62,927 nucleotides of DNA from CALKYB01 sp964510575 (GTDB taxonomy: Bacteria > Bdellovibrionota_C > UBA2361 > SZUA-149 > CALKYB01), in NCBI GenBank assembly GCA_964510575.1, contig CAZECN010000017.1, forward strand, positions 1-62,927, written 5' to 3'. Below the pieces are notes generated by a model, which searched no databases, was not told where the DNA came from, and was given only the letters and a program-made list of their open reading frames with translations. The position numbers and the translations under genes were made by a program. Of this stretch, positions 25,332-33,781 are shown piece after piece (the first letter of the stretch is position 1; each line of letters begins with the position of its first letter).

Positions 25332-26555
25332 ATGGAAAAGGTAGTGCTTGCTTATAGCGGCGGCTTGGATACGAGCGTTATTCTGAAATGGCTTCAAGAA
25401 AAGGGCTACCAGGTAGTGGCTTACATTGCTGACGTGGGGCAGGAAGAAGATTTTGATGCAGCTTTGCAGAAAGCCAAAGACTGTGGGGCTGTTGAGGTCT
25501 TTCTAGAAGATCTGAAAAAAGAGTTTGTTGAGGACTATATCGTCCCAGCCATGAAAGGTTCTGCTCTTTATGAAGGTAGATATTTACTAGGTACTTCACT
25601 TGCAAGACCAATTATTGCCAAGCGACAAATAGAGATCGCTAGAAAGACAGGAGCAACTGCGGTCTCTCACGGGGCCACAGGTAAAGGAAACGACCAAGTC
25701 CGATTTGAGCTGGCTTATTTGGGCCTTGAACCAGGAATAAAGATTATTGCTCCTTGGAAAGATCCAGAGTTCCTAGAAAAATTTAAAGGTCGAACTGACC
25801 TTTTGGAATATGCCAAGAGTAAAGGCATTGATGTTGGTGCTAAAAAGAAGCCTCCCTATAGTATGGACGGTAACTTGATGCACATCAGTTATGAATCTGG
25901 GGTGTTAGAGGATCCGGTAGTTAAACCAGATAAAGAGATGTTTCAGCTCACTGTGGATCCCAAAGATGCCCCAGACAAGACTGTAGAATTAACTCTTGAG
26001 TTCGATCAAGGTAACCCGGTGTTACTTAAGAATTTGTCTACTGGAGAAAGTTTTAATGAGCCGCTGGACATATTGGTAGAGCTTAACAAGGTTGGTGGTG
26101 CTAATGGAGTCGGCAGAATTGATATAGTAGAGAATCGCTACGTAGGGATTAAATCCAGAGGCGTTTACGAAACTCCCGGGGGCACTATTCTTTGGGCTGC
26201 TCATCAAGATCTTGAAACAGCTTCAATTGACAGGGAAGTTTATAGGCTTAAGCAGAAGTTAGCTGGCCCATTCACTGAGCTAATTTACAATGGTTTTTGG
26301 TTCTCACCAGAAATGGAATTCCTGCTTCATGCCGTTGAGAAATCTCAAGAGCTAGTGACTGGTTCTGTCAATCTCGAAATTTATAAAGGTAATGTCACTG
26401 TTACGGGACGAAACAGTAAAAGCGGCCTTTATGATTCAGAGCTTGCCAGCATGGATGTTGAGGGAGGCTACGACCAAGCAGATGCTGAAGGCTTTATTAG
26501 GGTAAATGCTGTAAGGCTTAGGAATCATTATCTAGCTCAATCTAAAAGAAGCTAA
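25332..26555 (+). CDS. argG: Argininosuccinate synthase
   Basis: Joins citrulline and aspartate with ATP in arginine biosynthesis. The N-terminal P-loop-like PPi motif 'AYSGGLDTSVI' and 'YIADVGQ' are diagnostic, followed by 'GTSLARPIIAKRQIEIA', 'HGATGKGNDQVRFE', 'YSMDGNLMHIS' and 'GIKSRGVYETPGG'. The 407-aa length is normal. A very strong Shine-Dalgarno (GGAGGGGG from 25323) precedes the ATG. argH follows after 17 nt, so the two form an operon. Upstream at about 25272-25300 the sequence agctttagaaga is directly repeated, which could be a regulatory site. Confidence 0.96.
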   Translation: MEKVVLAYSGGLDTSVILKWLQEKGYQVVAYIADVGQEEDFDAALQKAKDCGAVEVFLEDLKKEFVEDYIVPAMKGSALYEGRYLLGTSLARPIIAKRQIEIARKTGATAVSHGATGKGNDQVRFELAYLGLEPGIKIIAPWKDPEFLEKFKGRTDLLEYAKSKGIDVGAKKKPPYSMDGNLMHISYESGVLEDPVVKPDKEMFQLTVDPKDAPDKTVELTLEFDQGNPVLLKNLSTGESFNEPLDILVELNKVGGANGVGRIDIVENRYVGIKSRGVYETPGGTILWAAHQDLETASIDREVYRLKQKLAGPFTELIYNGFWFSPEMEFLLHAVEKSQELVTGSVNLEIYKGNVTVTGRNSKSGLYDSELASMDVEGGYDQADAEGFIRVNAVRLRNHYLAQSKRS

Positions 26556-26572
26556 CCTGCGAAGAAACGGAA

Positions 26573-27964
26573 ATGGCTGAGGAAAAAGGCAAAAGACTTT
26601 GGGATAAAGGAGAGGTCACCGAGCAAGGGGTGCTGGAGTTTACTGTTGGCGATGATCCTGTGCAGGACCAGCAGTTAGTTGGTTGGGACGCTATAGCTTC
26701 ATCCGCTCATGCCAGAATGCTTTGTGAGATTGGAATCCTTGAAGAAGAGGAGGCGCTCAAGTTAATTCAGTCGCTTGAAGAAATTTTCCTTGAGGCAGAG
26801 CAAGGGAAGTTTGAGATTCCTTATGAGTTGGAGGACTGTCATGGGGCTATAGAAGCCAGGCTTGTTGAAAAAACAGGGCAGGCTGGGAAAAAAATTCATA
26901 CAGGCAGGTCTAGGAATGACCAAGTGCTTGTTGCTTCCAGACTTTATCTCAAGAACAGCCTTGTCTTAATTCTGGAAGAGCTTAGAACTTTTGCAGAAGT
27001 TGTTCTGGAAAGGGTAGAGAAGGATCGGTCCGTTGAAATGCCAGGCTATACCCATATGCAGCAGGCTATGCCTACGACAATTGGTGTCTGGCTTGGTTCT
27101 TTTGCTGAGTGGAGTTTGGAACTGATTGAGCAGGGTGTTTCCCTTTATCATAATATCGACAGCAACCCCTTAGGAGCGGCTTCTGGTTTTGGTACTCCAC
27201 TAGGTCTAAATAGAAATAGAACAACCGACTTGCTAGGTTTTGATAGAGTTCAAAGAAACCCAGTTAATGTTCAAAACAGTAGGGGGCGAGCGGAGCTGAA
27301 AGCTTTGCACTGGTGCTCTGACATTGGCCTGCTTCTGGAGAAGCTTTCTTGGGATCTTATTTTATATTCAACTGCTGAATTTAATTTTTTCACATTGCCC
27401 GAATCTATCACTACTGGTTCATCAATCATGCCTCAAAAGCATAACCCTGATGTACTCGAGCTTATTAGAGCAAGGGTTGCTAGGATTAGAGGGTCAGCGT
27501 CTGAACTAGAATGGGTAATTGGTAAGCTGCCAAGTAACTACCATAGAGATTTTCAGTATACGAAGTCGCCGGTGTTTAGAGGGATTAAGGATACCTTAGA
27601 AAGTATTAGGTTGATTGAATTGGCTGTTAGGTCTTTTACGATTAATGAGCAAGTTCTCGACAACAGCAGAACTCCAGAGCTTTACGCCACTTATGCAGCG
27701 TTTAGAAAGGTCAAAGAAGGTAAAGCTTTTCGAGATGCTTATAAGGAAACGGCGGATGAGTTGAATGCAGGTAAGATAATACCTGAAGACTACGCTGATG
27801 ACTTAAATGTAATCATCAAAGAGAATGAGAAAGAGCTTAGCGAAGCCAAGGCTGAGTTAACTAGGCTTTCTAAGAAGGTTGCCGCTAAGAAAGAAAAGTT
27901 TGAAAAGGTAAGAGCTGCGGCTTTTGAAAAAAAATTCTCTTGGACTAAGAAATTATTTGGATAG
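26573..27964 (+). CDS. argH: Argininosuccinate lyase
   Basis: Cleaves argininosuccinate to arginine and fumarate. It belongs to the fumarase/aspartase superfamily, shown by the signature loop 'GSSIMPQKHNPD' with the catalytic Ser, and by 'KIHTGRSRNDQV', 'MPGYTHMQQAMP' and 'NPLGAASGFGTPLGL'. The 463-aa length is normal, but the last ~60 residues form a Lys/Glu-rich helical tail ('LTRLSKKVAAKKEKFEK') that most relatives lack. It is the second gene of the argGH operon and is followed 14 nt later by the ATG of a decayed GST gene. Confidence 0.95.
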   Translation: MAEEKGKRLWDKGEVTEQGVLEFTVGDDPVQDQQLVGWDAIASSAHARMLCEIGILEEEEALKLIQSLEEIFLEAEQGKFEIPYELEDCHGAIEARLVEKTGQAGKKIHTGRSRNDQVLVASRLYLKNSLVLILEELRTFAEVVLERVEKDRSVEMPGYTHMQQAMPTTIGVWLGSFAEWSLELIEQGVSLYHNIDSNPLGAASGFGTPLGLNRNRTTDLLGFDRVQRNPVNVQNSRGRAELKALHWCSDIGLLLEKLSWDLILYSTAEFNFFTLPESITTGSSIMPQKHNPDVLELIRARVARIRGSASELEWVIGKLPSNYHRDFQYTKSPVFRGIKDTLESIRLIELAVRSFTINEQVLDNSRTPELYATYAAFRKVKEGKAFRDAYKETADELNAGKIIPEDYADDLNVIIKENEKELSEAKAELTRLSKKVAAKKEKFEKVRAAAFEKKFSWTKKLFG

Positions 27965-27978
27965 AGGCCCGACAGGAA

Positions 27979-28742
27979 ATGACAGCAGAAAGTTAAATCG
28001 ATCTATTTCAGTTTGCTCCTTGTTTCGGTGTTCCAAATGCCAGCCCTTTTTGTTTGAAGGTAGAAACCTTTCTTCGACTTACCGACCTTTCTTACAAAAC
28101 CAAAGATATTCAAAACCCTAGCTCTGCTCCGAAAGGCAAATTACCTTTTATTCAGCATGCTGGGAAAACAGTTGGAGACTCAACCTTAATCCTAGATTAT
28201 CTTAGGCAAGCTTTTCCCGATCAAACCTCTCCGGTTCCCGCAATAGGCTCTGCTTGTGAGTATGCAATTAAGGTTATGGTGGAAGAGCATCTTCTTTGGA
28301 TAGGTCTTCGTTATCGTTGATTGGATCCTGAACTTTGGTCAAAGGGGAGTTCTTTAAAGGTATGCCTAGTTTAGCTAGAAGGATAGTTCCTGAGCTTGTG
28401 CGACGAAAAATGAAGCGTGACTTGCAAGGGCAGGGAATGGGGCGTTTTTCTGAGGAAGAGTTACTAGAGTTGGCGAAGCGCGACATTAACGCTTTGGCCG
28501 AGTTTTTAGGGGACCGAGAATTTTTCTACGGAGACAAGCCGGGAGAGCTCGATTGTTCAGCTTACGGTATGCTTGCAAATATTTATCATGTGCCTTCAAA
28601 GAAAGAGTTTGAGGATTATGCAGACACCCTCGGTAATCTAAAGGATTACACCCGAAGGATGTCAGAGAAGGTATTCCCCGTTTTTCCCCTGAAGTTAGAG
28701 AAAGATCTGGAAGTAGTTAAATTCCCCAAAGAGGCGCTAGGC
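27979..28742 (+). pseudogene. Glutathione S-transferase (Faxc/metaxin-like) pseudogene with three lesions
   Basis: The conceptual protein matches a GST family with N-terminal 'FQFAPCFGVPNASPFCLKV' and 'PKGKLPFIQHAGKTVGDSTL', a middle 'HLLWIGLRYR', and C-terminal 'QGQGMGRFSEEE' and 'FFYGDKPGELDCSAYGMLANI'. The ATG at 27979 is in frame with the N-terminal part. The frame is broken by TAA at codon 6 (27994-27996), by TGA at 28318-28320 where relatives have Trp, and by a frameshift near 28333. The last part is in another frame and reads through a hairpin into the antisense of gltD, so its native stop is also uncertain. It was probably the third gene of the argGH transcript. Confidence 0.8.
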
Positions 28743-28768
28743 GCGGTTTTAAAACATCTTAAAACCGC
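28743..28768. terminator. Perfect inverted repeat between convergent GST pseudogene and gltD
   Basis: Perfect 10-bp arms gcggttttaa and ttaaaaccgc enclose a 6-nt loop. It lies 22 nt past the gltD stop and near the expected end of the GST pseudogene. It has no U-tract after the stem, but TTTT lies within the arm on either strand. A bidirectional terminator is the likeliest reading. Confidence 0.5.
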
Positions 28769-28789
28769 ATCTAACGCAAGCGTCAATAT

Positions 28790-30313
28790 CTATCCTGGTA
28801 AAGACGAAGAGCCCATCAAGTGTTCATCTATTGACTTGGCAGCAGTTCGACCGTCGTGGATCGCCCAGACCACTAGTGAAGCTCCTCTAGTACAGTCACC
28901 GGTAGCAAAAACGCCATCGATGCTTGTCTGGCAGCCTTCACCTTTGACTGAGATTACTTGTTGGTCAGGTGAGTAACTTAAGGTTGGAATTGTTTCTGCT
29001 CCTGTAAAACCAGTTGCTATCAAAACCAGATCGGCTTTGTATCTACCGGCAGTGGAGAAGCTAATTTGACCATTGTTACGTAAAATATGACCATATTGTA
29101 TCTCGGAGACTCGACCACCTTTACCAATGAAGCCAGTTGCTGAAACTTCGTAGACTCTTGGATCGTAACCATACTTTTCTATGCAATCAGCTACTGCGTA
29201 GTCGATTGTGAAAATGTCCGGTTGTTGAGGCCAAGGGTTGTTTTCTGCTCTTTTTTCTGGACGCAGTGGGTAGGTATCAAAGATGTGAATACTTTCTGCA
29301 TCAGATCGCAGTGCATAAGCAGCGCAATCAGAAGCGGTATCACCTGCACCAAGAATAACAACATTTAGTCCTTTAGCTGAGATTCTAAGTTCTCTCTTTG
29401 CTAGAATATCCTGAGTACATTTAGTCAGGTATTCCATAGCGAAGTGAATCCCGCTAAGGTTATGCCCAGGTAAGATCTTAGACTGCCGGTAGGCAGTTAT
29501 CGATCTTGGTAAGGCAGCGCCTGTAGCAATAAGAACAGCATCGTATTTATCCTGTAGGCTTTTAAGTGTGATGGTTTTTAAACCCTCACACATAGCCGCT
29601 TGGTGCCAGGGAGCAAACTCTTCAGCAGATCCAACTCGGGTTCGGGTTATGAAGTTTACACCTTCTTCCTTCATTAGATTAACTCTTCTGTGGACCATCC
29701 ACTTCTCTAGCTTTACGGTAGGAATTCCGTAGAAGAGCAGTCCTCCAATTTCATCAGCTTGCTCGTAAACATCAACCTGATGTCCAGCCTGGTTAAGTTG
29801 ATTAGCTGCAGCAAGACCTGCTGGTCCGCTACCGATAATTGCAACCCGTTTTCCAGTGCGGAATTTAGGCGGTTTGGCCACTATCCACCCTTTACGAAAT
29901 CCCATACCAACGATATGAAACTCTGCATTTTTGATAGTAACTGAACCCAGTTCTTGATGGGTGCAGCTTCCTTCGCAGGGTGCGGGGCAGATCCTTCCAG
30001 TAAACTCGGGAAAGTCGTTTGTTTTCTCAAGCAGTCTCAGAGCCCCGTGCCAGTTATCTACTTTAATTGCCGCAAGCCAGTCAGGAATCAGATTATATAT
30101 TGGGCACCCGAAATCTGTATGGCACCAAGGCATGCCGCATCCTGTACATCTCTTTGCTTGTGTTTTAACCTGATTGTCGTAGTTACCGTTCCTCAGACCC
30201 TTTAGGTCAGCTACGTCAAAAAAATCAACGCGAGTAGCCGGAAGTCTATAGGGAACCGGGTTTCTATCGATATCGAGAAAGGCGAAATCGTCACTTCTTT
30301 GCTGATCACTCAT
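28790..30313 (-). CDS. gltD: Glutamate synthase (NADPH) small subunit
   Basis: The electron-input subunit of glutamate synthase, or a close paralogue feeding another partner. The N-terminal Fe-S region 'RCTGCGMPWCHTDFGCPIYN' and 'GRICPAPCEGSCT' is followed by the FAD motif 'IGSGPAGLAAANQLNQAGH', 'GGLLFYGIPTVKL', the NADPH site 'VILGAGDTASDCAAYALR' and the final FAD motif 'GVFATGDCTRGASLVVWAI'. At 507 aa it is slightly longer than the usual ~480. The large subunit gltB is not in the window, so its partner must be encoded elsewhere. It is preceded by 439 nt without a gene. Confidence 0.93.
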   Translation of the reverse strand: MSDQQRSDDFAFLDIDRNPVPYRLPATRVDFFDVADLKGLRNGNYDNQVKTQAKRCTGCGMPWCHTDFGCPIYNLIPDWLAAIKVDNWHGALRLLEKTNDFPEFTGRICPAPCEGSCTHQELGSVTIKNAEFHIVGMGFRKGWIVAKPPKFRTGKRVAIIGSGPAGLAAANQLNQAGHQVDVYEQADEIGGLLFYGIPTVKLEKWMVHRRVNLMKEEGVNFITRTRVGSAEEFAPWHQAAMCEGLKTITLKSLQDKYDAVLIATGAALPRSITAYRQSKILPGHNLSGIHFAMEYLTKCTQDILAKRELRISAKGLNVVILGAGDTASDCAAYALRSDAESIHIFDTYPLRPEKRAENNPWPQQPDIFTIDYAVADCIEKYGYDPRVYEVSATGFIGKGGRVSEIQYGHILRNNGQISFSTAGRYKADLVLIATGFTGAETIPTLSYSPDQQVISVKGEGCQTSIDGVFATGDCTRGASLVVWAIHDGRTAAKSIDEHLMGSSSLPG

Positions 30314-30752
30314 AGTTGAGTTCCTATTGTTGATTGAAAGTATTGGTGTGTAGAACCTTTATTAATTGCGCATAGCGCTCTTTGGAAAATTTAACCTTGT
30401 GTCTAAGCGCATTATCAAGCGCTAAAGACCACTCCTATACTCAAAAGGAGGAAGTCTGGTCAGTCCTAAAAACATTAAATGTAATTAGGAGTATCTCAGC
30501 ATATTGAAAAAGATCGGTTTGAAGGTAAAAGGTTGAAAACTACCTTTTATTATCGATAATAATGTATTTTAAGCAGAACAACAAAAATCACGATAAGGTA
30601 TACCTGTTCGGCGATCGAGAAAGGTGGCAAGTCGTTGATGGGAATGGAGAATAAGCCTGAATTTTTGTTTTTAGATATTGAAAATATTGCGTAATAAAAA
30701 AAGACCCCTAATGGAGTCTTTTTTAGTTTCAATAACAAGCTTCAGAATTAAC
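30314..30752. other. Gene-free region upstream of gltD with a 16-bp palindrome and a paired hairpin
   Basis: No credible gene is seen here. A perfect 16-bp palindrome, ttattatcgataataa, occupies 30547-30562. A hairpin of two short stems separated by a symmetric 3/3 internal loop (tccta...tagga around acatt/aatgt) lies at 30464-30490. A longer dyad actccta/taggagt spans 30431-30437 and 30486-30492. These lie on the promoter side of gltD and are candidate regulator-binding sites. The right end of the region holds the rpsP terminator. Confidence 0.4.
30696..30724 (-). terminator. Intrinsic terminator of the ffh-rpsP operon
   Basis: A 9-bp stem (aaaaaagac / gtctttttt) extends through 'ccctaatgga' with one mismatch and ends in an A/T tract on each strand. 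It lies 29 nt beyond the rpsP stop. The symmetric A- and T-tracts would let it work in both directions. Confidence 0.7.
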
Positions 30753-31247
30753 CTATTCAGACTTTTCCTCTGTAGCAGCCTCTTCTTTAGGCGCTTCTTC
30801 AGTTGCAGCTTCCGTAGCCTCCTCAACCGGTGCTTCTTCCTCTTCGGCTGCTTTCACTACTGGCTCTGGCTTTTCGCGGTCTTTTCTAGATTTTCTGCGA
30901 GCCTTAGCTTCACTTTTATCTCTAGCTTTGCCTTTACCGGCAGCTTTTCTTTTAGCTCGTTTGGAACGGATTTTATCTTTTTGTTCTTTTTCAAGCTCTT
31001 CAAGAAAGCCAGGGCAAACTCCGTCGATGTAAGAAGCAACGGTGTCAGAAGGCTGAGCGCCAACTCCAACCCAGTACTTAACTCTGTCTTCTTTGAGATT
31101 TACCAAAGCAGGCTCTTTTAGAGGGTCGACAGTTCCAAGCATTTCGATGAAACGACCATCTCGCTTTTTCTCTTTGTCGCAAACTACTACCCTGTAAAAA
31201 GGTTTCTTATTTCTTCCGTGCCTAGCTAATCTAATTGCAGTTGCCAA
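30753..31247 (-). CDS. rpsP: 30S ribosomal protein S16 with long charged C-terminal extension
   Basis: The S16 core (about residues 1-80) is clear: 'MATAIRLARHGRNKKPFYRVVV', split as 'IRLARHGRNKKPFYRVVV', then 'DGRFIEMLGTVDPL' and 'DRVKYWVGVGAQPSDTV'. The protein is 164 aa, about twice the usual length. The extra half starts as a Lys/Arg-rich helix ('KEQKDKIRSKRAKRKAAGKG') and ends as a Glu/Ala-rich acidic tail. It follows ffh after 36 nt, a common ffh-rpsP arrangement, and ends at a good terminator. Confidence 0.95.
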   Translation of the reverse strand: MATAIRLARHGRNKKPFYRVVVCDKEKKRDGRFIEMLGTVDPLKEPALVNLKEDRVKYWVGVGAQPSDTVASYIDGVCPGFLEELEKEQKDKIRSKRAKRKAAGKGKARDKSEAKARRKSRKDREKPEPVVKAAEEEEAPVEEATEAATEEAPKEEAATEEKSE

Positions 31248-31283
31248 TTTTCTATCTCTCTATTTAAACAATCACTACTAAAA

Positions 31284-32642
31284 CTATCTGAGTCCGCCTT
31301 TGTGTTTCAGGTTTTGAGCGAGATTAGCCATCCCTCTCATTCCTTTTCCACCTTTTGAAAACTTTTTCATCAGCTTACGCATATCGGTAAATTGTTTGAT
31401 CATTCGGTTTATTTCTTCAACCGAAGTACCACTTCCTTTTGCGATACGCTTTCGCCTACTGCCATCAAGCAGCTCTGGGTTTTTTCGCTCAGCCGGGGTC
31501 ATCGAAAGTATAATGGCCTCGATCTGGCTCATCTGCTTGTCAGCCACTTCGTCGTCGATTTGGCTGGCAGCAGAACCCATCCCGGGGATCATCTTCATCA
31601 TGCCCCCAATTGAGCCCATACTTTTAATGCTTTGTAGCTGAGAATGGAAGTCTTCGAGGTTAAATTCTGCCTTTTTTATCTTTTTTTCTAGCTTTTTAGC
31701 TTCTTCTTCAGAGATTTGTTTGCTGGCCTTCTCAATTAAGGTGAGAATATCACCTTTACCGAGAATTCTGCCGGCCATTCGGTCTGGATGAAAGAGCTCA
31801 AGAGCGTCTGACTTCTCCCCAATTCCGATAAATTTAATAGGTTTATTGGTAACTGCTCGCATCGATAGTGCTGCTCCACCCCGAGCATCACCATCCATCT
31901 TGGTTAGTACTAAACCGTCGATTTCAAGAAGTTCATCAAATCCTTTAGCCACATTTACAGCTTCCTGCCCCGTCATAGCGTCAGCGACTAATAGAATTTC
32001 GTGAGGGTCTATCGCTTCCACGATTTCAGCCAACTCATTCATCAACTCTTGGTCAATCTGTAGTCGACCCGCTGTGTCGAGAATCATTACATCAAGGCCG
32101 GTGCTTTTAGCGTGGGCTTCACCACGTTCGGCTATTTTTACTGGATCCTCATCCGGAGAAACATCGAGAACTTCTATGTCTAGATCCGCTCCAAGCTTCT
32201 TCAACTGCTCAATGGCAGCAGGACGATAAACGTCAGCTGGAACAAGCAGAGGCCTTCTTTTAAGCTCATCACGAAGATATTTAGCGAGCTTTCCGCAAGA
32301 GGTCGTCTTTCCTGAGCCTTGCAGGCCAACTAACATAATAACTACAGGAGGAGCATACTTTAGGTTGAGTGGTTCAAATTCACCCATGGCCTCTAATAGA
32401 GAATCATGAACGTATTTGATCACCATCTGGCCTGGGGTTAGGCTCTTGATAATATCTTTGCCAGAAGCCTTTTCTTTTACTCTTGAGCAAAAGTCTTTCG
32501 CTACTTGTAGGTTTACGTCAGCTTCTAACAGGGCGTCACGAATTTCACCAAGAGCTTCGTCAATATCAGCATCTGATAGCTTACCGCGGTTACGAAGCCG
32601 TTTGAAGGTGCCTTCAAGTTTTCCTGTCAGTGATTCAAACAT
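31284..32642 (-). CDS. ffh: Signal recognition particle protein Ffh
   Basis: The SRP54 GTPase that targets nascent membrane proteins. The N domain ('RNRGKLSDADIDEALGEIR') is followed by the G domain with 'GLQGSGKTTSCGKLAKYL', 'DTAGRLQID' and 'TKMDGDARGGAALS'. The Met-rich M domain has 'GGMMKMIPGMG', 'MTPAERKNPELLDGSR' and 'RRKRIAKGSGTSVEEIN', which bind 4.5S RNA and signal peptides. A TTG lies one codon upstream, but the ATG at 32642 is the natural start. It is the first gene of the ffh-rpsP pair. Confidence 0.96.
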   Translation of the reverse strand: MFESLTGKLEGTFKRLRNRGKLSDADIDEALGEIRDALLEADVNLQVAKDFCSRVKEKASGKDIIKSLTPGQMVIKYVHDSLLEAMGEFEPLNLKYAPPVVIMLVGLQGSGKTTSCGKLAKYLRDELKRRPLLVPADVYRPAAIEQLKKLGADLDIEVLDVSPDEDPVKIAERGEAHAKSTGLDVMILDTAGRLQIDQELMNELAEIVEAIDPHEILLVADAMTGQEAVNVAKGFDELLEIDGLVLTKMDGDARGGAALSMRAVTNKPIKFIGIGEKSDALELFHPDRMAGRILGKGDILTLIEKASKQISEEEAKKLEKKIKKAEFNLEDFHSQLQSIKSMGSIGGMMKMIPGMGSAASQIDDEVADKQMSQIEAIILSMTPAERKNPELLDGSRRKRIAKGSGTSVEEINRMIKQFTDMRKLMKKFSKGGKGMRGMANLAQNLKHKGGLR

Positions 32643-32786
32643 CAAGTGTACATTAGATATTGAGTAATAAGCCCTCGAAAGAAAGCCGAATTCACTCCTT
32701 CCTTTGGGGCATGTTGTATATCAGTGGAGGCTCTCCCAGGCAAAGCTATCAGGAGACAAAACAGCTTTGATAGGATAAAATTAGGT

Positions 32787-33779
32787 ATGGCTGCTCAAGA
32801 ACTTCTCAAGCTCAAAGCCCTTAAACCCGGGTCTAAAATAGGTATCATCGCCCCAGCCTCGCCGGCTCACCCAGAGCTGGTTGAGAGGGGTGTGAACAAG
32901 TTGGAGGGTCTTGGTTTTGAGTTAATTTCCCCTCTAGATCCATCCAAGCGATTTGAGAATCTTGGAAAGAACTTGTCCAGTGCTAGTGCAGCTGATCGAG
33001 CAGCGGCCTTTATGGGCCTCATCGAACGAGAAGATTGCGCTATGATCCTAGCAGTGCGTGGAGGATACGGAAGCGTAGAGATGTTGCCTCAGTTGGATTT
33101 TAAGAAAATCAGGCAGGCTAGAAAGCCTATAGCCGGCTATTCCGATATCACAGCTTTGTTATCAGCTGTTTATAAGCATTCAGGAATCCCTACGATACAC
33201 GGGCCGAGTTTAGCTGCAGAGTTTGCTTGTGCGAATCCAGTCAAAGGTGGAGAGGATTTAGTTAGTCAGGAGGCCCAGATAAGTTGTAACTCACTAATTG
33301 AAATGCTTCAGGGAAAGGAAACTGCACCCTATGAAGTTGAAACAGTTGTTAAGGGCGAAGCCGAAGGTAGGTTAATAGTGGGTAACCTTTCCATTTTTCA
33401 AACCCTACTTGGAACTGACTGGGATCCAGATTTTACAGATGCAATTCTTCTTATTGAGGATGTTGGAGAAGCTCCATATAGAATTCATAGAATACTTACT
33501 CATCTTAGGCAGGCGGGGAAATTTTCTGGAATTCGAGGCTTGGTTTATGGTCGCTTCAGTAAGTGTGTTGCCGAACATGGTCCAGATGTAGATCAGGTGA
33601 TGGAAGAAATCTTTTCTCCTCTTGGAGTTCCTGTAGCTCGAACTAACTGCTTCGGTCACAATGGGCTTAATATGGCACTTCCCTTAGGTTGCCAGGCGCG
33701 TTTGGAGGGAGAGAGCTTGGAATTACTTGAAGGTCCAGTTCAAGGGCCGGTGCAAGAGCCAGTGCAAGGACAAGTGTAG
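32787..33779 (+). CDS. ldcA: LD-carboxypeptidase (muropeptide peptidase, family S66)
   Basis: Removes the terminal D-Ala from tetrapeptides during murein recycling. Family motifs: 'KIGIIAPASPAHPELVERG', 'AVRGGYGSVEMLPQLDF', the nucleophile region 'AGYSDITALLSA', 'HGPSLAAEF' and 'EGRLIVGNLSIFQTLLGT', which precede the Glu/His region of the Ser-His-Glu triad. The frame extends to a GTG at 32724, but the ATG at 32787 (MAAQELLKLKALKPGSK) fits relatives better. The C-terminus ends in an odd run of 'PVQ' repeats. The next gene starts 2 nt after the stop, so the two are co-transcribed. Confidence 0.9.
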   Translation: MAAQELLKLKALKPGSKIGIIAPASPAHPELVERGVNKLEGLGFELISPLDPSKRFENLGKNLSSASAADRAAAFMGLIEREDCAMILAVRGGYGSVEMLPQLDFKKIRQARKPIAGYSDITALLSAVYKHSGIPTIHGPSLAAEFACANPVKGGEDLVSQEAQISCNSLIEMLQGKETAPYEVETVVKGEAEGRLIVGNLSIFQTLLGTDWDPDFTDAILLIEDVGEAPYRIHRILTHLRQAGKFSGIRGLVYGRFSKCVAEHGPDVDQVMEEIFSPLGVPVARTNCFGHNGLNMALPLGCQARLEGESLELLEGPVQGPVQEPVQGQV

Positions 33780-33781
33780 TT

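Noticed and set aside
28274..28486. Antisense frame inside the GST pseudogene
   Set aside because: Its codons simply mirror a clearly homologous, decayed GST on the other strand, and it has no ribosome-binding site.
30550..30738. Short leftward frame upstream of gltD with hydrophobic residues
   Set aside because: It begins inside the rpsP terminator and ends in the palindrome, with no ribosome-binding site.
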